A stretch of 64,000 nucleotides of DNA from Goodfellowiella coeruleoviolacea. Its GTDB lineage: Bacteria > Actinomycetota > Actinomycetes > Mycobacteriales > Pseudonocardiaceae. The notes under the pieces were generated by a model. The model searched no databases, had not been told where the DNA came from, and saw only the letters and a program-made list of their open reading frames with translations. Shown piece by piece: positions 48,426 to 58,639 of the stretch; position 1 is the stretch's first letter, and each line of letters starts with the position of its first letter. The stretch is from contig NZ_JAMTCK010000013.1 in the NCBI RefSeq assembly GCF_024171785.1, positions 21,260-85,259 on the forward strand, in the 5' to 3' direction. The translations under genes were made by a program, and so were the position numbers.

Positions 48426-50959
48426 CGAAACCTCCGATCGGCGGGGTCAGGAGTGCCCGTCCCGTTCCTGATCTCACCCAGCGCGGCGTCGAGAGCAGCA
48501 CCGCGGTCGGTGATGACGGGAGCGGTGGCCCGCCACCGCAGCCAGCAGTCGCGGGCCTCGTCGAGCCGTCCCAGCGACTGCAGGGTTCGGCCGAGGTTGT
48601 TCCACGCCTTGTGCTCGTTGTGCCGATCGCCGGTTTCCCGGTGCAGGTCGCGGGCCCGCTCGTACGCGGTGACCGCCTCCGCGAACCGCCCCAGCTCCAC
48701 CAACGCACAGCCCAGGTTGTTGCACGCCATGCCCTCGTTGTCGCGGTCGCCGGTCTGCTGGTGCAGGTCGCGGGCGCGCTCGTGCGCGGCGACCGCCTCC
48801 GCGAACCGCCCCAACTCCGCCAACGCCAGGCCCAGGTTGTTGCACGCCATGCCCTCGCGGTTGCGGTCGCCGGTCTGCTGGTGCAGGTCGCGGGCGCGCT
48901 CGTGCGCGGCGACCGCCTCCGCGAACCGCCCCAACTCCGCCAACGCCAGGCCCAGGTTGTTCCACGCCAGAGCCTCGTTGAACCGGTCGCCCGCGGCCCT
49001 GTGCAGGTCGGCGGCCCGCTGGTGCGTCTCGATCGCCTCGCTGAACCGCCCCAGCCCCGTCAACGCGAGACCGAGGTTGTTGCCCGCCATGCCCTCGCGG
49101 TTGCGGTCGCCGGTTTCCCCGTGCAGGTCGCGGGCGCGCTCGTGCGCGGCGACCGCCTCCGCGAACCGCCCCAACTCCGCCAACGCCAGGCCCAGGTTGT
49201 TGCACGCGATGGCTTCGCCGTGCGCGTCGCTCAGCTGCCGGAACCGGTCCCTGGCCCGCTGGCAGCTGTCGACCGCCTCCGCGAACCGCCGCGACTCCAG
49301 CAACGCGGAGCCGAGGTTGTTCCACGCCATGCCCTCGCCGTACTGGTCGCCCGCGGCGCGGTACAGCGCGCGGGCGCGCTCGTGCGCGGCGACCGCCTCC
49401 GCGAATCGCCGGACTTCCCGCAGTGCCAGGCCCAGGTTGTTGGCGGCGGTGGCCTGGTCACCAGGGCTGAGCTGAACGGCACTGGTGCACGCGTGTTCGG
49501 CGACGGTCACCCAGTCGGTCAGGTAACGCCGACGATCGAGGTAGGACGTGAGCAGACCGCTCAGCGCCGTGACGCGGGCATGCCGGCCGGTGGCGGCGGC
49601 GCGGGTCACCGCGGCGATCAGACCGGCCCGTTCCGCGTCGAGCCAGCCAAGGGCGGCGTCGAGGTCGCCGAACCGGGTGCGCACCGGGTGTCCGGCCCCG
49701 GCGAGCAGGTGGGCAACCGCCTCCGCCGCGGTGCGGGTGTAGTGGTCCAGCAGCCGGGTCTCGGCCGCCTGGAGATCGTCGGCGGGCACGGCGTCGACGC
49801 TGGCGGTGTGGTCGCGAACGAGATCGTGCAGCCCCCACCGCTCGGGGCCGGTGCCTCGGACGAGGTGGGCGCGGCGGAGTCCGTCCAGTGCCACCCGCAC
49901 GTGGCCGGGGGACTGGTTGGCGAGCGCGGCGGCGGCCTCGGTGGACAGGTCGGGGCCGACCACGAGGCACAGCATTCGGAGCAGCCGCGCCCACTCGGGA
50001 CGCTGCTCGGTCAGCCACCGCCAGGACGCATCAAACACCGCGGAGAGCGCCTGCTCCCCGCGGGCGTAACCGTCCACCCCCGGCGCCTGGCGCAACCGCC
50101 CGGCCAGCACGGCCGGATCCAGCCCGGGCTCGTCGACGAGCAGCATGGCGGCGATGCGCAGCGCCAGCGGCAGGCCGGCGCACACGCCCACCAGTTCCCC
50201 GGCACCTGGGTGGGCCGCCCGGTCGTCGTCACCCCGGTGCGCCCGCAGCACCGCGTCGAGCAGTGCCAACGCGGCCGTGGCGTCGAGGACGTCGAGGTCG
50301 AGGCGACTGACCCGGGGCAGGTCCAGTGTCGTCCGGCTGGTCACCACCACCCGGTGCGGCCCCGACCGCGGTAGCAGGTCGCGGACCTGGATCCCGCTGG
50401 AGGCGTTGTCCAGCACCAGCAACATCGGCTTGCCCTGCTCGGCCAACCGGTCGAGCACCCGCCCGTACACCGCGGCCTGCTCACCCACGTCGACCGGAAT
50501 CTCCCCGCCAGGCAGCCCCAGCCACCGCAGCAGCGGCCCGAACACCGCCGCGGCGGGCACGGCGACCTGCCCATCCCCGCTGTAGCCGTGCAGATCCACC
50601 CAGAACACCCCGCCCGGAAACCACCCGTCAGCCGCGGCCACGGCGGCGGCCTGCCGCACCAGCGCGCTCTTGCCCACCCCGCCCATGCCCACCACCGCCA
50701 ACCCCGCGCCACCCGCCCGCAGCCCACCCAGCACGCGTTCCACCTCGCCGGCCCGCCCGGTGAACGCCTCCCCCTCGGTCTCGCCACCGCTCACCCGGCG
50801 CACCACCGCGGCGGGCCGGAACGCGGGCGCCTGGAAGATCAGCTTGTCAATGCGGTGGGCCTGCACGACAGTGCCCATGACGTCGCCGGTGATGCTGTTG
50901 TGGAAGCCGGTACACCCGCCATCGCGTTCGGACACGCCCACACCGTGACCCACCACCAC
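48422..50959 (-). CDS. NB-ARC/TPR STAND ATPase
   Basis: 845 residues. A short N-terminal motif TGFHNSITGDVMGTVVQAHRID is typical of actinobacterial STAND proteins. The NTPase follows: Walker A GMGGVGKSALV (91-101), Walker B PMLLVLDNAS (near 184), sensor VVVTSRT, GLPLAL. A winged-helix region precedes eight 40-residue TPRs (506-825), each WNNLGLALAELGRFAEAVAA-like. STAND proteins oligomerise on ligand binding and act as signalling switches; some are antiphage sensors, others (SARP/AfsR-like) regulators. No effector domain (TIR, nuclease, protease) is fused, so the output may be the coupled Sel1 protein. GTG 50959 has GGAG upstream; GTG 50935 is an alternative. Confidence 0.88.
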   Translation of the reverse strand: MVVGHGVGVSERDGGCTGFHNSITGDVMGTVVQAHRIDKLIFQAPAFRPAAVVRRVSGGETEGEAFTGRAGEVERVLGGLRAGGAGLAVVGMGGVGKSALVRQAAAVAAADGWFPGGVFWVDLHGYSGDGQVAVPAAAVFGPLLRWLGLPGGEIPVDVGEQAAVYGRVLDRLAEQGKPMLLVLDNASSGIQVRDLLPRSGPHRVVVTSRTTLDLPRVSRLDLDVLDATAALALLDAVLRAHRGDDDRAAHPGAGELVGVCAGLPLALRIAAMLLVDEPGLDPAVLAGRLRQAPGVDGYARGEQALSAVFDASWRWLTEQRPEWARLLRMLCLVVGPDLSTEAAAALANQSPGHVRVALDGLRRAHLVRGTGPERWGLHDLVRDHTASVDAVPADDLQAAETRLLDHYTRTAAEAVAHLLAGAGHPVRTRFGDLDAALGWLDAERAGLIAAVTRAAATGRHARVTALSGLLTSYLDRRRYLTDWVTVAEHACTSAVQLSPGDQATAANNLGLALREVRRFAEAVAAHERARALYRAAGDQYGEGMAWNNLGSALLESRRFAEAVDSCQRARDRFRQLSDAHGEAIACNNLGLALAELGRFAEAVAAHERARDLHGETGDRNREGMAGNNLGLALTGLGRFSEAIETHQRAADLHRAAGDRFNEALAWNNLGLALAELGRFAEAVAAHERARDLHQQTGDRNREGMACNNLGLALAELGRFAEAVAAHERARDLHQQTGDRDNEGMACNNLGCALVELGRFAEAVTAYERARDLHRETGDRHNEHKAWNNLGRTLQSLGRLDEARDCWLRWRATAPVITDRGAALDAALGEIRNGTGTPDPADRRFR

Positions 50960-51049
50960 CGCCAGCCGCTCCGCTTCCCGCCAGCACCACCCATCCGGCC
51001 CAACCCGCCGGTCGTGGCGCGGCGAACCCGCGCGCTGGTGCTGCTGTGG

Positions 51050-51907
51050 CTACTCGCGGTGGGTGGGGCCGCCGGCGACACCCACGCGTCGGTGCCGGGC
51101 AGCGGCGTCCTCGCCCGGCGAGAGTGCGGCCTGCTCCACCTGATCCGCCTGCTCCACCTGCCGCGCCGGGCGAGGTGAGCGGAGTGCGGCGGCTCGGCGC
51201 CGCTCGGCGCGGTGGACGAGCGTGGTGACGATGCGCTGCCACGCCGGGGACGCCTCGGAGATCCGGGAGACGACCAGGGCCAGGCCGCCCGGCTGGCTGT
51301 CCCGTTCGTGCGCGACCTCCCACGCGTCCAGGTCGTCGATGAGCCGGTCCAGGCGCGGATCGTGCGGATCCCAGTCGAACGCCCGATCGCAGGCGAGGTA
51401 CAGGCGGGTGGTCTCGGGGTCGTCCAGGCTGGCGTTCTTGTCCCGGACCCGCTGCGGCACGGCGTCCGGGTTCAGCGCCCGCATCAGGATCCACGAGTCG
51501 CGTTCCAGCCGCACCCTCCGTTCGCTGATCCCCAGATCGCGCATGCGGTTCAGGATGGCGACCACCTCGGGGGGCAGCACCAGCCCTTCGCCGCCGGCCA
51601 GTTCGGCGATCCGGCGGCGGTTCTCGGTGAGCTGGTCGATCCTGCGCCGCAGTTCGGCGTCGATGTCGGCGATGGCCGAGGCGAACTCGGTCGGTTGGGC
51701 GCGCAGCAGCTCGTCGATCCGGGCCAGCGGCACCCCGGCGTCGGCGAGGGTCCTGATCCGGATGAGGTCCACCGCCGCCTGCGCGCTGTAGCGGCGGTAG
51801 CCGGAGCCATCGCGTTCGGGCTCGGGCAACAGGCCGACGTGGTGGTAGTGGCGGACGGTGCGCACGGTCACTCCGGCGGTCGCCGCGAGCTGACTGATCG
51901 TGAGCAC
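51050..51907 (-). CDS. MerR-family regulator
   Basis: 285 residues from GTG 51907 with GAGGAGG upstream. N-terminal MerR domain LTISQLAATAGVTVRTVRHYHHVGLLPEPERDGSGYRRY and dimer helix ...LRRRIDQLTENRRRIAELAGGE. A ~170-residue C-terminal domain follows (ILNRMRDLGISERRVRLERD, LACDRAFDWDPHDPRLDRL) that I do not recognise; it should sense the ligand. It is third of a same-strand series rox, hydrolase, merR (gaps 54 and 41 nt). The 21-bp palindrome before the hydrolase is its likely operator. Confidence 0.9.
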   Translation of the reverse strand: MLTISQLAATAGVTVRTVRHYHHVGLLPEPERDGSGYRRYSAQAAVDLIRIRTLADAGVPLARIDELLRAQPTEFASAIADIDAELRRRIDQLTENRRRIAELAGGEGLVLPPEVVAILNRMRDLGISERRVRLERDSWILMRALNPDAVPQRVRDKNASLDDPETTRLYLACDRAFDWDPHDPRLDRLIDDLDAWEVAHERDSQPGGLALVVSRISEASPAWQRIVTTLVHRAERRRAAALRSPRPARQVEQADQVEQAALSPGEDAAARHRRVGVAGGPTHRE

Positions 51908-51948
51908 CGTCCTCCTCCCCGTGTCCGATGTGGTCGGTGGTGCCGAGT

Positions 51949-52863
51949 CTAGGTCCGCGCCGCCCACTCGACGACGTCGCGGACCGCCTGGACCACGGCG
52001 TCGGGCCGGTCGAAGCAGAGCCGGTGGTGGGCGGTGTCGGTCAGGATGCGTTGTTCCCCGTGCGAGACCGCGCGCACCAGGGCGGCGTCCATCCTCCGCC
52101 GGCCGTCGTGCATCTCCCGCACGGTCCGCTCCGAGGTCAGCGCCCGCAGGCCGGGGTCGACGCCCACCACGCTGAGCGCGACCACCGGGACGTCGGGGAT
52201 GTTCGGCCAGGCCCGCAGTTCGCGGGCGGGTTCGACCAGCGCGCTGCGCTCGGCGATGCCGGCCCTGATCCACTCGTCACTCGCCTTGGCCTCGATCAGC
52301 GGGCACCGGATGTGCTCGGGGTAGTCGGCGAACAGCTCGGCGTTCATCTCGCGCAGGGCCGCGCGGATCTCGTCGAGTTGCGCCAGCCCAGGTCCCATCC
52401 GCTCGGTCGCGGCCAGCCCCGCCTCGGCGGGCATGAACTCGTCCCAGTCGCGGTGGAGGCCGTCCAGCCAGACCAGCCCGGCCACCTCCCCCGGGTACAG
52501 CTGCGCGAACCGGTGCGCGTAGAGGCCGCCGAGGGAGTGCGCCGCCAGCACGTACGGGGCGGGGATGTGCTGGGCGTGCAGCAGCTCGTGCAGTTCCTCG
52601 GCGACCGAGGTGGCGGTGCGCGGCAGCGGGAGCGGATCGCTGTAGCCGGTGCCACCCCGGTCGTACACCACGGCGGTGGTGAACCGGGAGACCTGGTGCT
52701 GCACACCGAAGTAGTCCAGCCCGACCGCGCTGGCCCCCGGCAGGAAGACGACGGCGGGTCCGCCGCCGCCGGACCGGTGCAGGTAGACGCGCCGGCCGTT
52801 GACCTCCTGGAATCCGCCGACCGGCGGCGCGGGCCGAGTGGTGGACGTGGTGTTGTTCGACAT
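51949..52863 (-). CDS. Alpha/beta hydrolase
   Basis: 304 residues from ATG 52863. Fold landmarks: GGPAVVFLPGASAVGLDYFG (oxyanion strand), VVYDRGGTGYSDPLP, nucleophile elbow VLAAHSLGGLYAHRFA with Ser in HSLGG, a cap, acid residue region VVGVDPGL and catalytic His in DTAHHRL. Substrate unknown. It lies between rox and merR; a MerR-type palindrome directly precedes it, so it is probably induced by the MerR ligand. Confidence 0.88.
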   Translation of the reverse strand: MSNNTTSTTRPAPPVGGFQEVNGRRVYLHRSGGGGPAVVFLPGASAVGLDYFGVQHQVSRFTTAVVYDRGGTGYSDPLPLPRTATSVAEELHELLHAQHIPAPYVLAAHSLGGLYAHRFAQLYPGEVAGLVWLDGLHRDWDEFMPAEAGLAATERMGPGLAQLDEIRAALREMNAELFADYPEHIRCPLIEAKASDEWIRAGIAERSALVEPARELRAWPNIPDVPVVALSVVGVDPGLRALTSERTVREMHDGRRRMDAALVRAVSHGEQRILTDTAHHRLCFDRPDAVVQAVRDVVEWAART

Positions 52864-52877
52864 GCCGCCAGGCTCCA

Positions 52878-52898
52878 ACCCTGACGCAGCGTCAGGGT
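52878..52898 (-). promoter_or_regulatory. MerR-type operator/promoter of the hydrolase-merR pair
   Basis: Perfect palindrome with 10-bp arms ACCCTGACGC and GCGTCAGGGT around a single base. On the minus strand TTGACC (52901-52896) forms a -35 at its edge. Palindromes lying in an over-long spacer after the -35 are the mark of MerR-controlled promoters. The -10 is not obvious, and the hydrolase ATG is only 15 bp beyond the palindrome, so transcription may start very near the start codon. Confidence 0.65.
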
Positions 52899-52917
52899 CA
52901 ACCCGAACACCCCACGT

Positions 52918-54747
<1,830 letters not shown>

Positions 54748-54833
54748 TTACGATCCGCGGACGGCTCAGAAAAGACCGTTCTTTCGATTTCTCGTCGGAA
54801 TCATTCCACTTGTTCTGGGAAGAGTGAAATCTG

Positions 54834-55193
54834 ATGCCAGTTTCCCCGAAGAAATTCGCGATCGCGGCGGCCGGCGCGGCCGTGCTCGCCACAGTGGTCG
54901 CGGCCCAGCCCGCCGCGGCGGCCGGCACCGCCCAGATGGCCTTCTACTCCGGCGCCTACGGGACCGGCACCGAGACCATCATCGACCTCGACCTCTCCGG
55001 GCAGTGCCACGACCTGGACACGCCGGCCCACTCCGCGATCAACCTCTCCGACGCCACCGTCGAGGTCTACCTCGACACCGACTGCCGGCCCGGTGTTCCC
55101 GGCACGCCGCGCGACGACCTGTACTTCGTGCTGCAAGCCCACTACAGCGGCGTCTTCGCCTATCCCGCGCTGAGCTACCGCGTGCGCGTCTGA
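54834..55193 (+). CDS. Small secreted protein, beta/gamma-crystallin or I36-inhibitor-like
   Basis: 119 residues. Signal peptide PKKFAIAAAGAAVLATVVAAQPAAA with cleavage near residue 30, mature domain ~90 residues rich in beta strands (AQMAFYSGAYGTGTETIIDL, VEVYLDTDC, LYFVLQAHYSG) with one Cys pair. It resembles small actinobacterial secreted crystallin-type proteins (SMPI-like protease inhibitors), tentative. The 347-bp gap between the RAE and this gene must hold its promoter; TTCGATTTC and GGAAGAG lie just before the ATG. Confidence 0.75.
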   Translation: MPVSPKKFAIAAAGAAVLATVVAAQPAAAAGTAQMAFYSGAYGTGTETIIDLDLSGQCHDLDTPAHSAINLSDATVEVYLDTDCRPGVPGTPRDDLYFVLQAHYSGVFAYPALSYRVRV

Positions 55194-55254
55194 CCTCCGC
55201 GTCTGATCTTTGCGACCGCCGCCACCACGCCAGGGTCTCCCCCGCGCCCGCGAC

Positions 55255-56178
55255 TCACCCCGGCGCGGGGGAACCGAGTGCCGCGGCGTGCAGGGCGTCG
55301 GCGAGCCGGGCCACCGGCTCCGGCAGCGGACCGGGCAGCCGCGCCAGCACGACGCGCCGCTGCTCCGGCGAGCCGCCGCGCACCGGCAGCAGCCGCACCC
55401 CGGGCGGCACCACGGGCGCGAGCGAGGCGGGCACCGTGGTCAGCCCGCACCCGGCCGCGACCAGGTGCAGCTTGGCCAACCAGTCCCGGGCGGTGTGCCC
55501 GATCTCCGGCCGTTCGTCCAGCCCGGGCCACACCCCCAGCGGCTTCTCCCCGGCCGTCGGCGGGCTGCTGACCCAGCGCTGTCCGCGCAGGTCGGCCACG
55601 TCGACGTAGTCGCCCCTGGCCAGGGGGTGCGCGGCGGGCACGGCCAGGCACAGGCCGCGTTCGGCGATGGTCCGCACGACCAGTGGCGGCGACTCGGCGT
55701 CGAACGGCCGGAACGGTGGCGCCGAGGCCAGCAGCGCGAGATCCACGCTGCCCGCCCGCACCGCGCGCACCAGCGCCGGCGTGCTGCCCTCCCGGGTGGT
55801 GACCGCGATGCCGGGGTGGTCGCGGCGCAGCGCGGCGAGGGCGCGCGGCACCAGCACCGCGCCGGCGCTGGTGTACCAGCCCAGCCGCACCGCACCCGAG
55901 GACACCGGCAGGCCTGCGAGTTCCCGCGCGGTGGCGTCGATCTCGTCGAGCACCACGCCGGCCCGGCGCAGCACGACCCGGCCGGCCTCGGTCAGCCGCA
56001 CCCCGTCGTGCCGCCGCTGCAGCAGCACCGTCCCCGCCGCCCGTTCCAGGGCGGCGACCTGCCGGGACACCGCGGACTGGGTGTAGCCCAGCGCGGTCGC
56101 GGCGGCGGTGAGCGTGCCCCGGTCCGCCACCTCGCGGAAGACCCGCAGCGCCACCAGTGACACGGTGGTGAAGTCCAT
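55255..56178 (-). CDS. LysR-family regulator
   Basis: 307 residues. N-terminal helix-turn-helix LVALRVFREVADRGTLTAAATALGYTQSAVSRQVAALERAAG, then the periplasmic-binding-like effector domain (VRLGWYTSAGAVLVPRALAAL, DLALLASAPPF, LAAGCGLTTVPASLAPVVPP). Divergent from a SDR gene with a 71-bp gap, the standard LysR arrangement, so it probably activates that gene in response to its substrate. Confidence 0.93.
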   Translation of the reverse strand: MDFTTVSLVALRVFREVADRGTLTAAATALGYTQSAVSRQVAALERAAGTVLLQRRHDGVRLTEAGRVVLRRAGVVLDEIDATARELAGLPVSSGAVRLGWYTSAGAVLVPRALAALRRDHPGIAVTTREGSTPALVRAVRAGSVDLALLASAPPFRPFDAESPPLVVRTIAERGLCLAVPAAHPLARGDYVDVADLRGQRWVSSPPTAGEKPLGVWPGLDERPEIGHTARDWLAKLHLVAAGCGLTTVPASLAPVVPPGVRLLPVRGGSPEQRRVVLARLPGPLPEPVARLADALHAAALGSPAPG

Positions 56179-56249
56179 GCGCAGTACGCATACCCGCTCT
56201 GCTGATCTTTCGCTACCCGCATGGCCGCCGCGTTCCTACCGTGGACGCC

Positions 56250-57137
56250 ATGACAGCCGCACGTATCGCTCTGGTCACCGGTGCCAACCAAGGTCTTGGC
56301 TTCGCGCTCGTCGCGGGGCTGGCCGCCCGGCTGGGCCCGGACGACCTGGTGCTGCTCACCGGACGCGATCCCCGGCGCGTGGCCGACGCCGCCGCCGAGG
56401 TGGCCGCCGCCGAGGGCACGCGCAGCCGGGTCGAGGGACGGGTGCTCGACGTCAGCGACGCCGACGCCGTGGCCAGGACGGCCGCCGAACTCGGCGAGCG
56501 CCACGGCGGGGTGGACATCGTGGTGTCCAACGCGATCGCCCCGCTCACCCCGGACCGGCCGCAGTCCGCGCAGGCCGACCAGTTCATCGACGTCGCCAAC
56601 GGTGGCACGCACGCCGTGCTGCGCTCGTTCACCCCGATCCTGCGCCCCGGCGGCCGGCTGGTCGTGGTGGCCAGTTCGCTGGGCACGCTCGGCCGCCTCG
56701 ACCCGTCGCTGCACCCGCTGTTCGACGGCGCCTCGCTGGACGAGGTGGCGGCGGTGGTGGAGTCCTGGCGCGCGGCCGTGCACGACGGGACGGCCGCGCG
56801 GCAGGGCTGGCCGAGGTGGATCAACGTGCCGTCCAAGGTGGCCCAGGTGGCGGCGGTGCGCGCGGTCGCCGCCCAGCGCCGCGAGCGCGACCTGGCCGAG
56901 GGCACCCTGATCGCCGCGGTCTGCCCGGGCATGGTGGACACCCGCGCGTCCCGGCCCTGGTTCGACGACTACAGCCAGGCGCAGACGCCGGAGCAGGCCG
57001 CCCGCGCCGTGCTCGACCTGATCCTGGCCGATCGGGTCGACCCGGCCAGCTACGGCGAACTCGTCCGGTTCGGCCAGGTGCTGCCGTGGCACGGCGGAAC
57101 CCCGGCCCGCTACCAGGACGACCTCCTCATCCCCTAG
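56250..57137 (+). CDS. Short-chain dehydrogenase/reductase (carbonyl reductase-like)
   Basis: 295 residues from ATG 56250. ALVTGANQGLGFALVAGLAA is the TGxxxGxG cofactor motif, with VSNAIAP in place of the usual NNAG and a VVVASSLGTLG serine strand. The Tyr-x-x-x-Lys pair is not in its usual place; VPSKVAQVAAVRA keeps the Lys with Pro-Ser before it. This deviation is also seen in some carbonyl-reductase-like SDRs, or the protein may have altered chemistry. The end ...GMVDTRASRPWFDDYSQAQTPEQAA is carbonyl reductase 1-like. Confidence 0.85.
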   Translation: MTAARIALVTGANQGLGFALVAGLAARLGPDDLVLLTGRDPRRVADAAAEVAAAEGTRSRVEGRVLDVSDADAVARTAAELGERHGGVDIVVSNAIAPLTPDRPQSAQADQFIDVANGGTHAVLRSFTPILRPGGRLVVVASSLGTLGRLDPSLHPLFDGASLDEVAAVVESWRAAVHDGTAARQGWPRWINVPSKVAQVAAVRAVAAQRRERDLAEGTLIAAVCPGMVDTRASRPWFDDYSQAQTPEQAARAVLDLILADRVDPASYGELVRFGQVLPWHGGTPARYQDDLLIP

Positions 57138-57183
57138 CCGGTGCGGCCGGCGGTCGCGCCGGGTGCTGTCCGCGGGGTCCCGC

Positions 57184-58380
57184 TCACCCCGGCGCGGGTC
57201 GGCGGACCGGGCGAGGCGGGCAGGCGCGGGCCAGCCAGGTGTGCAGCGCCCACCACGCGCGCAGCGCGTCGAGCACGGTCGACCGGTCGCCGGGGGCGGG
57301 CTCGCCCAGCGGCAGGCCGGTGATGTGGGCGAGCCGGTCGAGCCGGTAGCGGACGGTGTTGGGGTGCACGTGCAGGGCGGTGGCGGTGGGGCCGAGCCGC
57401 TGTCCGTGGTCGAGGTAGGCCAGGGCGGTGTGCGCCAGCTCGTGGTGGAAGTCGTCGGCCGGGTCGAGCTGGCCGAGCAGCGCGGTGCTGAGCAGCTCGG
57501 CCAGCAGCGGCTGGACGCCCAGTGCGGTTTCCCCGGCCAGGTCGGTGAGCGCGCACACCCCGCGCCGGCCCTGGCTGGCCGCGATCGGCAGCGCGGCCGT
57601 GCACAGCGCGTGGATGTCGCGCAGGCTGCCCAGGGGCACCGCGGGCGCGGCGATCAGCAGCGCGGTGGTGGTGAACTCGTCGGTGGCCGGCGGTCGGGCC
57701 GACAGGCCGGTGAGCCGGCCGTCGACCAGGCCGTGGACGCCGCCGAGGCGGAGCAGGCGCTGTTCGAGGGTGCGGGCCTGGACCGGGTCGGTGACGTCGG
57801 AGACCAGGCAGTGGTAGTGACCGTCGGGGCGCAGCCCGGCGTGTTGGAGTTCCTCGGCCGAGGGCGGGTCGGCCGCGCCGGGCAGCAGCAGCCGGCGCAG
57901 CAGTCGGGTGCGCACGTCGCGCGCGGTGCGGGACAGCTGGAGCGTGGCGGTGTGGTAGCCGCTGATGATGTGGCGTTCCAGCGCGTCGGTGCAGTGGTCG
58001 ACGTCGAGGACCAGCTCCACGAGGACGTCGTCGGGCACGCCGGCGGCCCGGCCCCTGGCGATGGCGATGCGCACCGCGTGGGCCCGGCTGGCCTGCACAC
58101 CGCGCAGCAGCGCGCTGATCGGGACGCCCTGGGCGGCGCGGGCGGCGCCCAGCTCCTCGGCGGCGGCGACGCGCTCGTCGTCGGGCGGCTCACCCCGGTC
58201 GAGGCAGTCCAGCACCAGGGTGAGCAGGCTGCGCACGTGGCGGCGGTTCTCGGTCTCGGGCAGCCGCGCCACATCGGGTGAGCTGGCCCTGGCCGCCCGG
58301 AGCACCTCGTCGACGACGACGTCGGCGGTCATGGCCCTGAGCACCTCGCGGAGCTGATCGCTGCGGCGCGCTGCGGGCAC
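57184..58380 (-). CDS. PucR/CdaR-type transcriptional regulator
   Basis: 398 residues from GTG 58380, chosen because AGGAGG ends about 5 nt before it. Central GGDEF-like/CdaR region (LRPDGHYHCLVSDVTDPVQA) and C-terminal PucR helix-turn-helix (AYLDHGQRLGPTATALHVHPNTVRYRLDRLAHITG). Such regulators control purine, amino acid or antibiotic genes. Divergent from the secreted beta-propeller gene; palindromes at 58402-58420 and 58480-58500 are candidate binding sites. Confidence 0.9.
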   Translation of the reverse strand: MPAARRSDQLREVLRAMTADVVVDEVLRAARASSPDVARLPETENRRHVRSLLTLVLDCLDRGEPPDDERVAAAEELGAARAAQGVPISALLRGVQASRAHAVRIAIARGRAAGVPDDVLVELVLDVDHCTDALERHIISGYHTATLQLSRTARDVRTRLLRRLLLPGAADPPSAEELQHAGLRPDGHYHCLVSDVTDPVQARTLEQRLLRLGGVHGLVDGRLTGLSARPPATDEFTTTALLIAAPAVPLGSLRDIHALCTAALPIAASQGRRGVCALTDLAGETALGVQPLLAELLSTALLGQLDPADDFHHELAHTALAYLDHGQRLGPTATALHVHPNTVRYRLDRLAHITGLPLGEPAPGDRSTVLDALRAWWALHTWLARACPPRPVRRPAPG

Positions 58381-58401
58381 GGCCACCTCCTGGACTGTGG
58401 C

Positions 58402-58500
58402 GTTGTGGGAGTGCCACAACACACCCGCCGGCTTGTTGGCCGGCTGCCACTACCACCAAGGCGCTACGCGTTGGTTATGTGTTACTACCGCACGGTAACA
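58402..58500. promoter_or_regulatory. Two palindromes in the PucR/beta-propeller divergent promoter
   Basis: GTTGTGG-GAGTG-CCACAAC at 58402-58420 and TGTTAC-9 bp-GTAACA at 58480-58500. Both are perfect and lie between the divergent starts. The first is close to the regulator's own start and may mediate autoregulation. Confidence 0.55.
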
Positions 58501-58639
58501 GCACTATCGCCTCGCTCGGCGATCAACACGTTCGGCGGAGTCCGCACCGGCCCGCTCACCCCGTGCTCGCCCGGGATGCGCCGCTGGTCGGGCGCTCCGC
58601 CGCAGCCCAGCGCCACTCCCGTCTCCCGGTGGAGTTCCC

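Noticed and set aside
48485..49444. Regular 120-bp repeats resembling a repeat array
   Set aside because: They are in-frame TPR codons of the STAND ATPase, with no unique spacers, so not CRISPR.
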